DNA of 64,000 nucleotides, taken from assembly GCA_035629075.1 (NCBI GenBank), contig DASPIK010000033.1:1-64000 (forward strand), read 5' to 3'. The stretch is from JAEZPW01 sp035629075. Its GTDB lineage: Bacteria > Acidobacteriota > Terriglobia > Terriglobales > Acidobacteriaceae. Position numbers and translations under genes: made by a program. Below, piece after piece: positions 43,843 through 53,386 of the stretch; within the stretch, counting starts at the first letter, position 1; every line of letters starts with the position of its first letter. The notes below the pieces were generated by a model that was not told where the DNA came from, ran no database searches, and was given only the letters and a program-made list of their open reading frames with translations.

Positions 43843-44976
43843 TTGCTTTACTGGCTGCTATACGGACAGCTTTTTGAATATTTCAACCCCTTCCGCATTT
43901 TTCGGTACCTGACGTTCCGGACCGTGTTTGCGAGCCTAACGGCACTGTTCATGGGGCTTATCGTTGGCCCCGCGGTGGTTCGCAAACTCCGCGAGTTCCA
44001 GATCGGGCAGTACATTCGCGAGGAAGGTCCACAGGCGCATCAGAAGAAGGCGGGCACGCCAACGATGGGAGGCGTGTTGATCGCCATTGCCATCGTGGTC
44101 CCGACCCTGCTCTGGGCTGATCTCAGCAACAGGTTCATCTGGATGGCGGTGCTTTCGACCGTCTCGTTTGCGGCGATCGGATTCGCTGATGACTACCTGA
44201 AAGTAGTTCACCGACGCAATCTCGGTCTGACGGGTCGCACAAAGCTCGGTCTTCAAGTGCTGGTGAGCGCGTGCCTGGCTGTCGCGCTGGTTCTGCTTCA
44301 AAGCAAGGGACTATATTCCACACATCTGATCGTGCCGTTCTTCAAGAACATTCGCCCGGATCTGGTGATTACGGCGCTGCTGCAAAACCCATATCTCTGG
44401 CCGCTGGCGTTCCTGCCGTTCATTATTTTCGTTGCGCTCGTAATCGTGGGCTCAAGCAACGCGGTGAACCTGACCGACGGCCTCGATGGACTGGCAATCG
44501 GCTGCACCGTAGTGGCGGCGGGAGCGTTGACCGTGCTCACATATGTAAGCGGGCACGCAGTTTTTGCCGACTATCTCGAATTGCAGCGAATGCCGCAGGT
44601 CGGCGAGTTGACGATATTCTGCGGGGCGATGGTGGGCGCCAGCATAGGCTTCCTCTGGTACAACGCACACCCCGCTGAAGTTTTCATGGGCGATGTCGGG
44701 TCCCTGGCGTTGGGTGGAGCGATCGGCACCATTGCGGTGATAATCAAGCAGGAACTGTTGCTGCCCTTCATCGGCGGAGTTTTTGTGATCGAGGCGCTCT
44801 CGGTCATCCTGCAGGTCGGATCTTATAAGCTGCGTAAGAAGCGAATTTTCAAGATGGCTCCACTGCACCACCACTTCGAATTGCTGGGCTGGTCGGAGTC
44901 GAAAGTGATCGTGCGGTTCTGGATTGCTTCGCTCGTTTTCGCACTATTTGCGCTTACGACCCTGAAACTGAGATAA
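43843..44976 (+). CDS. mraY: Phospho-MurNAc-pentapeptide transferase MraY
   Basis: A 377-residue polytopic membrane enzyme that makes lipid I on undecaprenyl phosphate. Motifs are HQKKAGTPTMGG, NLTDGLDGLA and HHHFELLGWSE. The start is a TTG at 43843 with AGGAG 4 bases earlier, giving the family N-terminus LLYWLLYG. About ten membrane segments are visible. It lies 113 bases after murF. Confidence 0.96.
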   Translation: MLYWLLYGQLFEYFNPFRIFRYLTFRTVFASLTALFMGLIVGPAVVRKLREFQIGQYIREEGPQAHQKKAGTPTMGGVLIAIAIVVPTLLWADLSNRFIWMAVLSTVSFAAIGFADDYLKVVHRRNLGLTGRTKLGLQVLVSACLAVALVLLQSKGLYSTHLIVPFFKNIRPDLVITALLQNPYLWPLAFLPFIIFVALVIVGSSNAVNLTDGLDGLAIGCTVVAAGALTVLTYVSGHAVFADYLELQRMPQVGELTIFCGAMVGASIGFLWYNAHPAEVFMGDVGSLALGGAIGTIAVIIKQELLLPFIGGVFVIEALSVILQVGSYKLRKKRIFKMAPLHHHFELLGWSESKVIVRFWIASLVFALFALTTLKLR

Positions 44977-45015
44977 ATCGGAATCGCAGCATACGATCAA
45001 GACGGATCGAGAAAC

Positions 45016-46401
45016 ATGTCTCAAATACTAGAGCTGAACGGAAAGCGCGTGTTGGTGGTCGGGTTGGGGAAGTCCGGAGTAGCGTCTGCACTGTTTCTGC
45101 GGGAGCAAGGCGCCCGGGTTACCGTCTCCGACACCAAGACGGAAGAGCAACTCAAGCAAGAAATCCCAGTGCTGCTGGACAACGGGGTGACGGTCGAAAC
45201 AGGGCACCATGGCGAAAGAACGTTTCGCGACCAGGAGGTCATCGTCGTAAGCCCGGGAGTGCCGTTCGATGAGCCGCACCTCGTGCAGGCACGAAGGCAG
45301 GGGATCCCCGTGATCGGGGAAGTGGAACTTGCGTCGCGCCACCTGAAGGGTCGCATCGTCGCCATTACCGGTTCTAACGGGAAGACCACTACGACCGCGC
45401 TGACTGGTGAGGTGATTTCGACTGGCGGATTCAACACGCAGGTCGGCGGCAATATCGGCACACCAGCGATCTCGCTGGTACCGAAATCGACTGACGACGG
45501 CTTTGTCGTGCTCGAGATCTCGAGCTTCCAGCTCGAAACAATCGAGACGTTCCGTCCGTTCATCGCCGCTGTGGTCAATGTCACTCCGGACCATCTTGAC
45601 CGCCACGGTAGTTTCCACGGCTACGCTGCCGCGAAAGGACGAATTTTTGAGAACCAGACCGCGGAGGACTACGCGGTCCTGAACGCGGAAGACGAAACCT
45701 GCCGCGGCTACGCGAAGAACATCAAGTCGCAAATTCGCTGGTTCAGCACCCGCAAGGAAGTGGAGATTGGTGCGTTCATACGCGACGGCCACCTCATTTA
45801 CCGCGACGCGCAGGGTGAGCGGGAGATCATGCCGCTTTCTGAACTGCAACTCAAGGGCGCGCACAACCACGAAAACGTTCTGGCCGCAGTGTGTTGCGGC
45901 ATCCTGTGTGGCTGCGAACTGCAGGCGATACGAAACGCCGTATCGCAGTTCAAAGCGGTTGAGCACCGGCTCGAGTACGTCGCGACGTTGAACGGTGTTC
46001 AGTACTACAACGACTCGAAGGCGACCAACGTTGATGCGACTATCAAAGCGCTGGAGTCGTTCCCGAGCAACATACATATCATTTTGGGCGGCAAGGACAA
46101 AGGCAGCGACTACACGGTACTGAAGCCGTTGCTGAAAGAGCGTGCAAAACGTGTTTATACGATCGGCGCGGCGGCCGAGAAAATTGAAAAGCACCTCGGG
46201 GGAGTCGTTGACCTTGTGCGATCCGGCACGCTGGATAACGCAGTGAAACAGGCCACAACGGCCGCACAGCCAGGTGACGTGATTGTTCTGGCACCGGCGT
46301 GCGCCAGCTTCGATCAGTTCAACAGCTATGAACACCGGGGGAAGGTGTTCAAAGAATTGGTGAAAGCGCTGCAGGGATCGCAGTCGGCAGTGAAGGCGTA
46401 G
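45016..46401 (+). CDS. murD: UDP-MurNAc-L-alanine:D-glutamate ligase MurD
   Basis: A 461-residue Mur ligase adding D-glutamate. Its N-terminal Rossmann region VLVVGLGKSGVASALFL, P-loop TGSNGKTTTTAL and YYNDSKATNVDATIKAL are all typical. The ribosome site is weak (GAGAAAC). It is followed by ftsW after 20 bases. Confidence 0.96.
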   Translation: MSQILELNGKRVLVVGLGKSGVASALFLREQGARVTVSDTKTEEQLKQEIPVLLDNGVTVETGHHGERTFRDQEVIVVSPGVPFDEPHLVQARRQGIPVIGEVELASRHLKGRIVAITGSNGKTTTTALTGEVISTGGFNTQVGGNIGTPAISLVPKSTDDGFVVLEISSFQLETIETFRPFIAAVVNVTPDHLDRHGSFHGYAAAKGRIFENQTAEDYAVLNAEDETCRGYAKNIKSQIRWFSTRKEVEIGAFIRDGHLIYRDAQGEREIMPLSELQLKGAHNHENVLAAVCCGILCGCELQAIRNAVSQFKAVEHRLEYVATLNGVQYYNDSKATNVDATIKALESFPSNIHIILGGKDKGSDYTVLKPLLKERAKRVYTIGAAAEKIEKHLGGVVDLVRSGTLDNAVKQATTAAQPGDVIVLAPACASFDQFNSYEHRGKVFKELVKALQGSQSAVKA

Positions 46402-46421
46402 GCAGAGGACAGGGGCGAAGA

Positions 46422-47513
46422 TTGGCGAAACGCGTCAGTGTTGACCGATGGCTGTTCACCACCACGCTGCTGCTCGTGTTTGTCGGGCTGGTGATGATCT
46501 TCAGTGCGTCGGCAGTGATGGCGAAAGAGAAGTTCGGTTCGCCCTACCACTTTCTCGAGCGGCAACTGGGATTTGCGATCGCAGGATTCATCGCGATGTG
46601 GGTGCTGAAAGGAGTGGACTACCGCAAATACAAGCATCCTGCCGTGGTGTTCTCGTTGATCGCGATCACGATGGTGTTGCTGATTTCGGTATTTTTCCTC
46701 GACCGTTCACACAACACGCATCGCTGGATTCGGCTTGGCCCGGCATCTTTACAACCCTCTGAACTTGCTAAGCCTGCACTGATTCTCTTTCTGGCCTACT
46801 TTCTTGAACCGCGTCTGAAAGCGATAGATGACTGGAAAAAGACGTTGATTCCAGCCATGGTCCCAACGCTTCTTTTCTCGGCGCTTATTGGCAAGCAACC
46901 GGATTTGGGGACGGCCATCGCGTGTTTCTTGATCACGCTCACTGTGCTTTTTGTAGCCGGCGTCAAGTTGCGGTACTTCCTGTATCCGCTCGCACTCGTG
47001 CCACCTGTTTTCTATTTTGCGGTTTGGCGGGTCAAATGGCGGCACGACCGCATTCTGGCTTTCATTGATCCGTTCGCGGACCCGCAGGGTCGCGGCTTCC
47101 ACATCATTCAGTCGCTGATTGCTGTTGGAACAGGTGGAGTGACCGGTGCCGGTCTGATGGAAGGCAAACAGAAACTGTTCTACCTTCCCGAGCCGCAGAC
47201 CGATTTCATTTTTGCGGTCACTGCGGAGGAGTGGGGACTTGTCGGGTCGCTGCTGGTCGTAGCGTTGTTTGCGATCTTCTGCTATCGCGGAATTCGTGCG
47301 GCCGTGCTTACGAAGGATGCCTTCGCTCGTTACCTTGCGACAGGGATCACGGCAATGGTGGTTATACAGGCGTTGTTCAACATCAGCGTCGTGCTTGCAC
47401 TGATGCCGACCAAAGGCATACCTTTACCCTTCATCTCGTACGGAGGCACGTCTCTGGCAGTCACGCTGGCCAGTGTGGGCGTGCTGCTCAATATTACTCA
47501 GCAAACGGATTAA
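46422..47513 (+). CDS. ftsW: Septal peptidoglycan glycosyltransferase FtsW
   Basis: A 363-residue SEDS-family polytopic membrane protein that polymerises lipid II together with FtsI. Signatures seen are PSELAKPALI, FYLPEPQTDFIFAV and MPTKGIPLPFISYGG. The start is a TTG at 46422. Its stop codon is one base before the murG start. Confidence 0.95.
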   Translation: MAKRVSVDRWLFTTTLLLVFVGLVMIFSASAVMAKEKFGSPYHFLERQLGFAIAGFIAMWVLKGVDYRKYKHPAVVFSLIAITMVLLISVFFLDRSHNTHRWIRLGPASLQPSELAKPALILFLAYFLEPRLKAIDDWKKTLIPAMVPTLLFSALIGKQPDLGTAIACFLITLTVLFVAGVKLRYFLYPLALVPPVFYFAVWRVKWRHDRILAFIDPFADPQGRGFHIIQSLIAVGTGGVTGAGLMEGKQKLFYLPEPQTDFIFAVTAEEWGLVGSLLVVALFAIFCYRGIRAAVLTKDAFARYLATGITAMVVIQALFNISVVLALMPTKGIPLPFISYGGTSLAVTLASVGVLLNITQQTD

Positions 47514-47514
47514 C

Positions 47515-48660
47515 ATGCGGGTCATACTGGCAGGCGGCGGCACCGGCGGGCACGTGATTCCAGCGCTGGCGATCGCGCAGGAACTCAAACGGCGATATAG
47601 CGCCGAAATTGTATTTATCGGAACTTCTCGGGGGATTGAGAACCGTCTTGTGCCTGGGGCCGGATATCGTCTTGAACGGGTGGAGATTGGAGCCCTCAAG
47701 AAAGTCAGTCTGGCTACTCGCCTGAAGACTTTGTTTGATCTGCCTCGTGCGATCCTACGGGCGAAGACGATCCTGGACGACTTCAGGCCGGATGTGGTGA
47801 TTGGCGTAGGCGGCTACGCCTCGGGCCCCGCAATGCTCGCTGCTGTTCTAAGTGGTGTGCCGACGCTGGCTTTCGAACCGAATGTGGTTCCGGGCTTCGC
47901 GAACAAAGTTGTTGGCGTAATGGTTTCGGCGGCGGCGGTACAGTTCCCGCAGACCTGTCGGTATTTCCAGAGATGCCGAGTGACGGGAGTTCCGGTCAGA
48001 CAGGATTTTTTCAAAGTGGGGTCTGCACCGGAGCACAAGCCGCTCGCTGGTTGCGCGGAACAGTGCACACCGACGCTGCTCGTTTTCGGAGGCAGCCAAG
48101 GGGCGCACGCCATTAATCAAGCTCTAATCGATTCGCTCGACAGCCTTCAACGCGAGTTTCCGAGCCTGCGCATCATTCACCAGCTTGGCGAGAAGGACTA
48201 CGAACAAGCGCAATCAGCCTACCTGCAGTCCGGGGTCAAGGCGGAGCTTTATCCGTTCATAAGCGATATGTGGGAGGCTTTCCGGAAGGCGGACTTGATC
48301 GTGTGCCGGTCGGGCGCGAGTACGGTTGCCGAGATCACCGCCGCAGCTAAACCAGCCATTTTCATCCCTTTCCCCCACGCAGCGGACGACCATCAAACCC
48401 GCAATGCCGAAGCACTGGTCAAGGCAGGAGCCGCAGTTCTTCTACGCGAGAGCGAACTAAGCCCAGAGCGACTCGTTGGTGAGATTAAAAGCCTATTTGC
48501 TGATCGCACAAAGCTCGTCAAAATGGCCGAAGCAGCACGCAGAGTCGCGCATCCGGACGCTGCGGGAGAGATCGCGAACATGGCTGCCAGGCTGGCGGGA
48601 GAAATGATCAACGCTCCGGAAAGCCGCGCATTCGGGTCATCGGGCGATCGTCGCGTTTAG
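47515..48660 (+). CDS. murG: Lipid II synthase MurG
   Basis: A 381-residue GT28 glycosyltransferase that adds GlcNAc to lipid I. The start ATG at 47515 lies one base after the ftsW stop and gives the family N-terminus VILAGGGTGGHVIPA. FGGSQGAHAIN and CRSGASTVAEI are present. It is probably translationally coupled to ftsW. Confidence 0.96.
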   Translation: MRVILAGGGTGGHVIPALAIAQELKRRYSAEIVFIGTSRGIENRLVPGAGYRLERVEIGALKKVSLATRLKTLFDLPRAILRAKTILDDFRPDVVIGVGGYASGPAMLAAVLSGVPTLAFEPNVVPGFANKVVGVMVSAAAVQFPQTCRYFQRCRVTGVPVRQDFFKVGSAPEHKPLAGCAEQCTPTLLVFGGSQGAHAINQALIDSLDSLQREFPSLRIIHQLGEKDYEQAQSAYLQSGVKAELYPFISDMWEAFRKADLIVCRSGASTVAEITAAAKPAIFIPFPHAADDHQTRNAEALVKAGAAVLLRESELSPERLVGEIKSLFADRTKLVKMAEAARRVAHPDAAGEIANMAARLAGEMINAPESRAFGSSGDRRV

Positions 48661-48786
48661 GCGGCAAGTTGTGGCCTGTTGCTGTGTCGCGCAGGTGTCG
48701 CGGTACACTGGACAGAATCGGTGAGAGCAGCTGAAGGCGCTCTGAGTGCGGCATTAAGAAGCTAGTATCGGGGTTCACTCCATAAG

Positions 48787-50187
48787 ATGTTTGCGAAAAT
48801 TCAACGAGTCCATTTCGTAGGGATTGGTGGCATCGGCATGAGCGGTATCGCCGAAGTGCTGCTCACGCTCGGGTTCAAAGTATCGGGTTCAGACCTGAAA
48901 TCGACGGCGGTTACAGAACGGCTGGCGCGTCTAGGAGCGAAGACGTTTGAGGGGCACCGGAGCGAAAACGTCGAGGGCGCCGAAGTCGTAGTGACCAGCT
49001 CCGCAATCTCGCGGGGCAATCCCGAGGTTGCAGAAGCACGCCGACAGCACATCCCTGTCATCCAGCGAGCGGAAATGCTGGCGGAGTTGATGCGCTTGAA
49101 ATATGGCATAGCGATCGCCGGCATGCACGGGAAGACCACGACGACGTCCATGGTTGGTGCGGTGCTGCAGGCAGGCGATTTGGATCCGACCATCGTGGTC
49201 GGAGGGCGCGTTGATGCCCTCGGGTCCAATGCGCGCTACGGCAAGTCGCAGTATATGGTGGCCGAGGCGGACGAGAGCGACAGGTCGTTCCTCAAGCTCT
49301 CACCAATCGTCTCCGTTGTCACGAACATCGACCGTGAACACATGGACACCTACCGCGACATGGAAGATGTCGAACAGACATTCCTGGACTTCATGGATCG
49401 CGTGCCGTTCTATGGAACAGTGGTTGCCTGCAATGATGATGAGCGGTTGCGGACTCTGATTCCTAGCGTTCAAAGGCGCGTGGTGACATACGGAACGCGC
49501 GACGATTCGGACTTCCGCATTATGGACGTTGATTGCACAGCCCAGGATGGCGTGCCGGGGAGTCGCTTCAGCGTGGAGTACAGAGGGCGTTCGCTGGGGA
49601 CGTTCGATCTCCACGTCCCAGGCACTCACAACGTGATGAATGCGACTGCCGCGATTGCGGTCGGAGTTGGTCTCGATATCAGCACGGAGAAAGTTCGCGA
49701 AGCACTGAAGAATTTTCGGGGCGTAGACCGGCGGTTCCAGTTGAGGGGTTGCGTCAAAGGCATTTCTGTGGTCGATGATTACGGGCATCATCCGACAGAG
49801 ATTAAGGCTACGTTGGCGGCAGCGCATCAGTGCGGGTACGGGAAGATTCACGTCATATTTCAGCCTCACCGTTACACGCGAACTCAGGCCTTGCTGGAAG
49901 AGTTCGGAGGCGCTTTCGCCGACGCTGATGCTGTTTACGTGTTGGATATCTATCCGGCCAGTGAGCAGCCAATTCCGGGAGTTACGGCGGAGCGTGTGGT
50001 AGAGAAGATCCGGGAACAAGGTCGAACTGCTGCCCACGTGTCGTCGGCTACGGAAGCGATTGAAGCTGCGATCGGCGCTGCGCAGGCAGGCGAGATCATA
50101 TTGACCTTAGGCGCGGGCAACGTTTCGCATCTGGCGCCGCAAATCGTGGATGCGCTCGAGGCCTTACAGGCCGCGAAGACACCGTAA
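48787..50187 (+). CDS. murC: UDP-MurNAc:L-alanine ligase MurC
   Basis: The first Mur ligase, 466 residues. The N-terminus VHFVGIGGIGMSGIAE, the P-loop GMHGKTTTTSM and DDYGHHPTEIKATL are as expected. It is 126 bases after murG. The next gene starts 5 bases after it. Confidence 0.96.
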   Translation: MFAKIQRVHFVGIGGIGMSGIAEVLLTLGFKVSGSDLKSTAVTERLARLGAKTFEGHRSENVEGAEVVVTSSAISRGNPEVAEARRQHIPVIQRAEMLAELMRLKYGIAIAGMHGKTTTTSMVGAVLQAGDLDPTIVVGGRVDALGSNARYGKSQYMVAEADESDRSFLKLSPIVSVVTNIDREHMDTYRDMEDVEQTFLDFMDRVPFYGTVVACNDDERLRTLIPSVQRRVVTYGTRDDSDFRIMDVDCTAQDGVPGSRFSVEYRGRSLGTFDLHVPGTHNVMNATAAIAVGVGLDISTEKVREALKNFRGVDRRFQLRGCVKGISVVDDYGHHPTEIKATLAAAHQCGYGKIHVIFQPHRYTRTQALLEEFGGAFADADAVYVLDIYPASEQPIPGVTAERVVEKIREQGRTAAHVSSATEAIEAAIGAAQAGEIILTLGAGNVSHLAPQIVDALEALQAAKTP

Positions 50188-50192
50188 ACGCA

Positions 50193-51665
50193 ATGACCGT
50201 ACAGCAGGCTGCAACGCGAGTCGCTCGATACGCTGACGTGCGGCCTGCTGCTCCCAATCTCCGAATTCGCCTGATCGCGTACCTGGCAGCTTCTATTCTG
50301 CTGATTACTCCCTGTTTCTGGCAGTCCCGTATTCAGGCGGGAGACCTTTCCAGCCACATTTACAACACCTGGTTGGCGAGCGAGATCCGGCAAGGAAAGC
50401 TGCCGGGTCTAGTCGTAGTGGGGCATTGGACGAATGTGTTGTTCGACATCGTCCTGAGTGGCCTTGTTCGAGTGGTTGGATACGCGCCTGCGCAGAAGAT
50501 TGCGGTCTCTGCGGCCGTTCTGCTCTTCTTCTGGAGCGCTTTTTACTTCCTGAAAGTCGTCTCACGCCGCGAGCGGTGGGATATGGTTTTGCCCCTGGCC
50601 ATGCTTGCTTATGGCTGGGTGTTCCACATGGGTTTCTTCAACTACTACATCTCCGCCGCGTTGAGCCTCGCAGCGGTTGCTGCATGTTGGCGCGGTTCCA
50701 GCGCGAGATCCTTTTGGGCGGTGCCCCTTCTTGGGTTAGGTACGCTGGCACACTTCATGCCTGTAGCCTGGGCCGCGGGTGCAATCGCGTATGTGTGCGT
50801 TATCAAGCGGTTGCGGCAGCATGTGCGGCTGGCTCCGTTCGTGGTCTGTTGTTTAGCTCTAGGTGCAGTCAGCTTCGTACTTACAGCGCGCTTCGAGACA
50901 CGACATTCCTTTCGGCAGGTATTTGCGATGACCGGGGCCGACCAAACGGTCGTATTCGGGGCGAAGTACGGACTCATCTGCGTGGGAGTCCTGGTGTTCT
51001 GGTTCTCCCTGTGGCGCGGCCTGCGCAAGAAGTTCGGCTACAGGCGCATACTCGGTACGCCCACATTTCAGCTTTTCGCTCTAACGGCAGCCGTGGTGCT
51101 CATTCTGCCGAATGCGGTACTTTTGGCGGGATACGAGCACGGTTTGATGTACGTGACCGAACGTACGTCGCTGATCATCGGTGTTCTCGTGTGCGCGTTG
51201 CTGGCGAGGGCGGGCTCGACCCGATGGCAACGAGTGTGGATCGCCTGTGTGGCACTCGCATTTTTCGCGTGGAACTACCGGGAGACAGCGAAAGCGAACC
51301 TGATGGAAACCAGGATCTCAGCGGTTGTGGCGGAACTTCCTTCCGGCGCACGTGTCGTGTCGTCGTTTCAGAATGAGCATAGCCGTGTGAATCTTTTGGC
51401 TCATGCCGTTGATCGCGCGTGCATCGGCCGGTGCTTCAGCTACGGAAACTATGAACCATCTTCGAGGCAGTTCCGGGTGCGCGCAACCGGTCCAAACCCC
51501 TATGTCGTCTGGCAGTATTCCGATTCTGACGCGATCCAGAACGGAACGTACTCTGTGAAGCCGGAGGACGTGCCGCTTTATCAGCTTGTTTGGTGCAACG
51601 GGGGACAGGATGTATGTGCACGAAAATTGTTCCCAGGGCAGATGAACGGGGAAGGGAAACGATGA
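50193..51665 (+). CDS. Polytopic membrane protein, possibly GT-C-type
   Basis: A 490-residue protein with about ten predicted membrane segments and a soluble C-terminal domain of roughly 120 residues. An acidic residue follows the first membrane segment (QAGDLSSHIYNTWLA), which resembles GT-C lipid-linked sugar transferases but is not proof. I do not recognise a precise family. It starts 5 bases after murC, so it is likely in the dcw operon, in a place where other bacteria often carry murB or ddl. Confidence 0.6.
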   Translation: MTVQQAATRVARYADVRPAAPNLRIRLIAYLAASILLITPCFWQSRIQAGDLSSHIYNTWLASEIRQGKLPGLVVVGHWTNVLFDIVLSGLVRVVGYAPAQKIAVSAAVLLFFWSAFYFLKVVSRRERWDMVLPLAMLAYGWVFHMGFFNYYISAALSLAAVAACWRGSSARSFWAVPLLGLGTLAHFMPVAWAAGAIAYVCVIKRLRQHVRLAPFVVCCLALGAVSFVLTARFETRHSFRQVFAMTGADQTVVFGAKYGLICVGVLVFWFSLWRGLRKKFGYRRILGTPTFQLFALTAAVVLILPNAVLLAGYEHGLMYVTERTSLIIGVLVCALLARAGSTRWQRVWIACVALAFFAWNYRETAKANLMETRISAVVAELPSGARVVSSFQNEHSRVNLLAHAVDRACIGRCFSYGNYEPSSRQFRVRATGPNPYVVWQYSDSDAIQNGTYSVKPEDVPLYQLVWCNGGQDVCARKLFPGQMNGEGKR

Positions 51666-51792
51666 GTCTAGCTCGCCGAGAAAATGTCAAGGGGCATGTT
51701 TCGGGCACTCTGCCGAGAGTTTTCACAAAATCTCAGTCGTGCCGCTAACTTCTGCGGATCGTCTTCGTCTTTACACACAGACGGGATGAGTG

Positions 51793-52062
51793 ATGATTGG
51801 CACGAAACTAGCGGTCGCCGTTCTTGCTTTTGCTGCTTTCCTATTCACTAATCAGGTCCAGAAGTCGATCGGGTGCTACATCTGCAGCAACCCAAATATG
51901 CTTTACCTTATGGCGCAGTACAAGATGGCGGTTGGCGACACGGAGGCAGGTCTGCGGTTGCTGAAGAAGGCTTCGGCGTCTAACAATGTCGAGAGTGCCC
52001 CGAGATTGGTGCGACAGGCTAAAGCCGCCTTCACCACGGGCCCTAATTCGTCCCGCACGTAG
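51793..52062 (+). CDS. Small membrane-anchored protein
   Basis: An 89-residue protein whose first 25 residues form a hydrophobic signal or anchor (AVAVLAFAAFLFTN). A CYIC pair follows, then a helical segment (MLYLMAQYKMAVGDTEAGLR) that could be a single TPR-like repeat. It lies between the membrane protein and ftsQ. No family is recognised. The start is the ATG at 51793, with a GTG just before it as an alternative. Confidence 0.5.
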   Translation: MIGTKLAVAVLAFAAFLFTNQVQKSIGCYICSNPNMLYLMAQYKMAVGDTEAGLRLLKKASASNNVESAPRLVRQAKAAFTTGPNSSRT

Positions 52063-52204
52063 TCGTTGGAATGTGAGAGGCGATTCCGGAAATTACGAAG
52101 TTTTGCATGGGTTCGGGGCCTACCTAAGCGTAAATTCCTCTCCATAAACGACCTGAAACACGTTATAGTCTCTGCGGCGATCTCTGCCGCTTTCTCCGGT
52201 TTCA

Positions 52205-53365
52205 ATGGCGCGTAAGAACGGCCCAACTCCCGACGAACTAGAAGCCTCGTCGCGGTACGGTTCCGCTCGTGCCGAGGTGGATGACTATGCCTTGGCGCGA
52301 TCGGAGTTCGACACCGACGACGTGCTGGACCTCGCACGCACTAACGAAGCTGAACCGGAGCAACAGTCACCGTTTCTGCGCGCCAGCAAACGGGTTCCGG
52401 CCCGGCGTGGCCCCTTGCCGAAAAAGGCTGCTAATCGCCTGAAGATCGTTCTGGCTGCGGCGCTCGGAATTGCCGTCGCCGGAAGTTGCGCCTTCGCCGT
52501 TCGCCAATATGGTCTTAAGTCCTGGCGCTTCCGTATAGACTCCAGCGATCAGATCCAAGTTTCGGGAAACGAAAATGTCGCACGATCGCAGGTGTTGGAC
52601 GCATTTGGCGGAGACATTTCCCGCAACGTTTTCGCTGTGCCTTTGGACGAGCGAAAGAGACAGTTGGAGCAGATTCCGTGGATCGAGTCTGTGACGATCA
52701 TGCGCTACCTTCCGAACCAGATCGCGGTGGCAGTTAAGGAGCGTACTCCGGTAGCTTTCGCGCAGGTCGGATCTCGCATAGCACTTGTGGATTCCAGCGG
52801 CGTGATCATGGAAATGCCGCCTGGTGCGGTGAAGCAATACTCGTTTCCGGTTCTTGTGGGGTTCACTGATTCTGAGCCGCTCTCGACGCGAGCGGCGCGC
52901 ATGAAGATCTACCTGGGGTTGGTGCGCGATCTCGACTCGGACGGGGCTGGCTACTCAAAAGACCTGAGCGAGGTGGATCTCTCGGATCCCGAGAACGCGA
53001 AGATCACGGTAACTGATGGCGGGGTGCTCGTACAACTCGGTGACGGCAACTATCTCGAGCGATACAAGATTTACGTGTCACACGTGCAGGAGTGGCGGCA
53101 ACAGCTGGGCACAGTGAAGTCGGTGGATGTGCGTTACGTGCCCCAAATCATCGTAAACTCCGGGATGGTGGCGGAGAATGCAAGTGGAGGCACCCAGGTC
53201 GCAGGGGACTCCGCGTCGTCAAGCGCGAGTTCAACCCCCGGCGGAGCGGCGGAGCGGCCAGCCTATTCAGAGGCAGAGAAGAAAGCGACAGTTACGCGTG
53301 TGGCGAAGAAGCCTGCTGCGCGTGCCAAAACCGCCAGAACAACGAAGACACGAAGACATCGGTAG
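52205..53365 (+). CDS. ftsQ: Cell division protein FtsQ
   Basis: A 386-residue division protein. A long cytoplasmic N-terminus (about 78 residues) precedes one membrane segment, then a POTRA domain (about 115-190, with EQIPWIESVTIMRYLPNQI) and the FtsQ domain. The C-terminus has an unusual Ser/Thr then Lys/Arg-rich tail of about 60 residues. It lies before ftsA with 21 bases between them. Confidence 0.92.
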   Translation: MARKNGPTPDELEASSRYGSARAEVDDYALARSEFDTDDVLDLARTNEAEPEQQSPFLRASKRVPARRGPLPKKAANRLKIVLAAALGIAVAGSCAFAVRQYGLKSWRFRIDSSDQIQVSGNENVARSQVLDAFGGDISRNVFAVPLDERKRQLEQIPWIESVTIMRYLPNQIAVAVKERTPVAFAQVGSRIALVDSSGVIMEMPPGAVKQYSFPVLVGFTDSEPLSTRAARMKIYLGLVRDLDSDGAGYSKDLSEVDLSDPENAKITVTDGGVLVQLGDGNYLERYKIYVSHVQEWRQQLGTVKSVDVRYVPQIIVNSGMVAENASGGTQVAGDSASSSASSTPGGAAERPAYSEAEKKATVTRVAKKPAARAKTARTTKTRRHR

Positions 53366-53386
53366 AGGCGAAATAATCGAAGGAGT

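Noticed and set aside
45028..46335. A 435-codon minus-strand open frame opposite murD
   Set aside because: It lies entirely within murD on the other strand and encodes nothing recognisable.
50426..51376. A 316-codon open frame in another frame of the membrane protein gene
   Set aside because: Hydrophobicity and context favour the 490-residue reading. The alternative is rich in Arg, Cys and Gly without a pattern.
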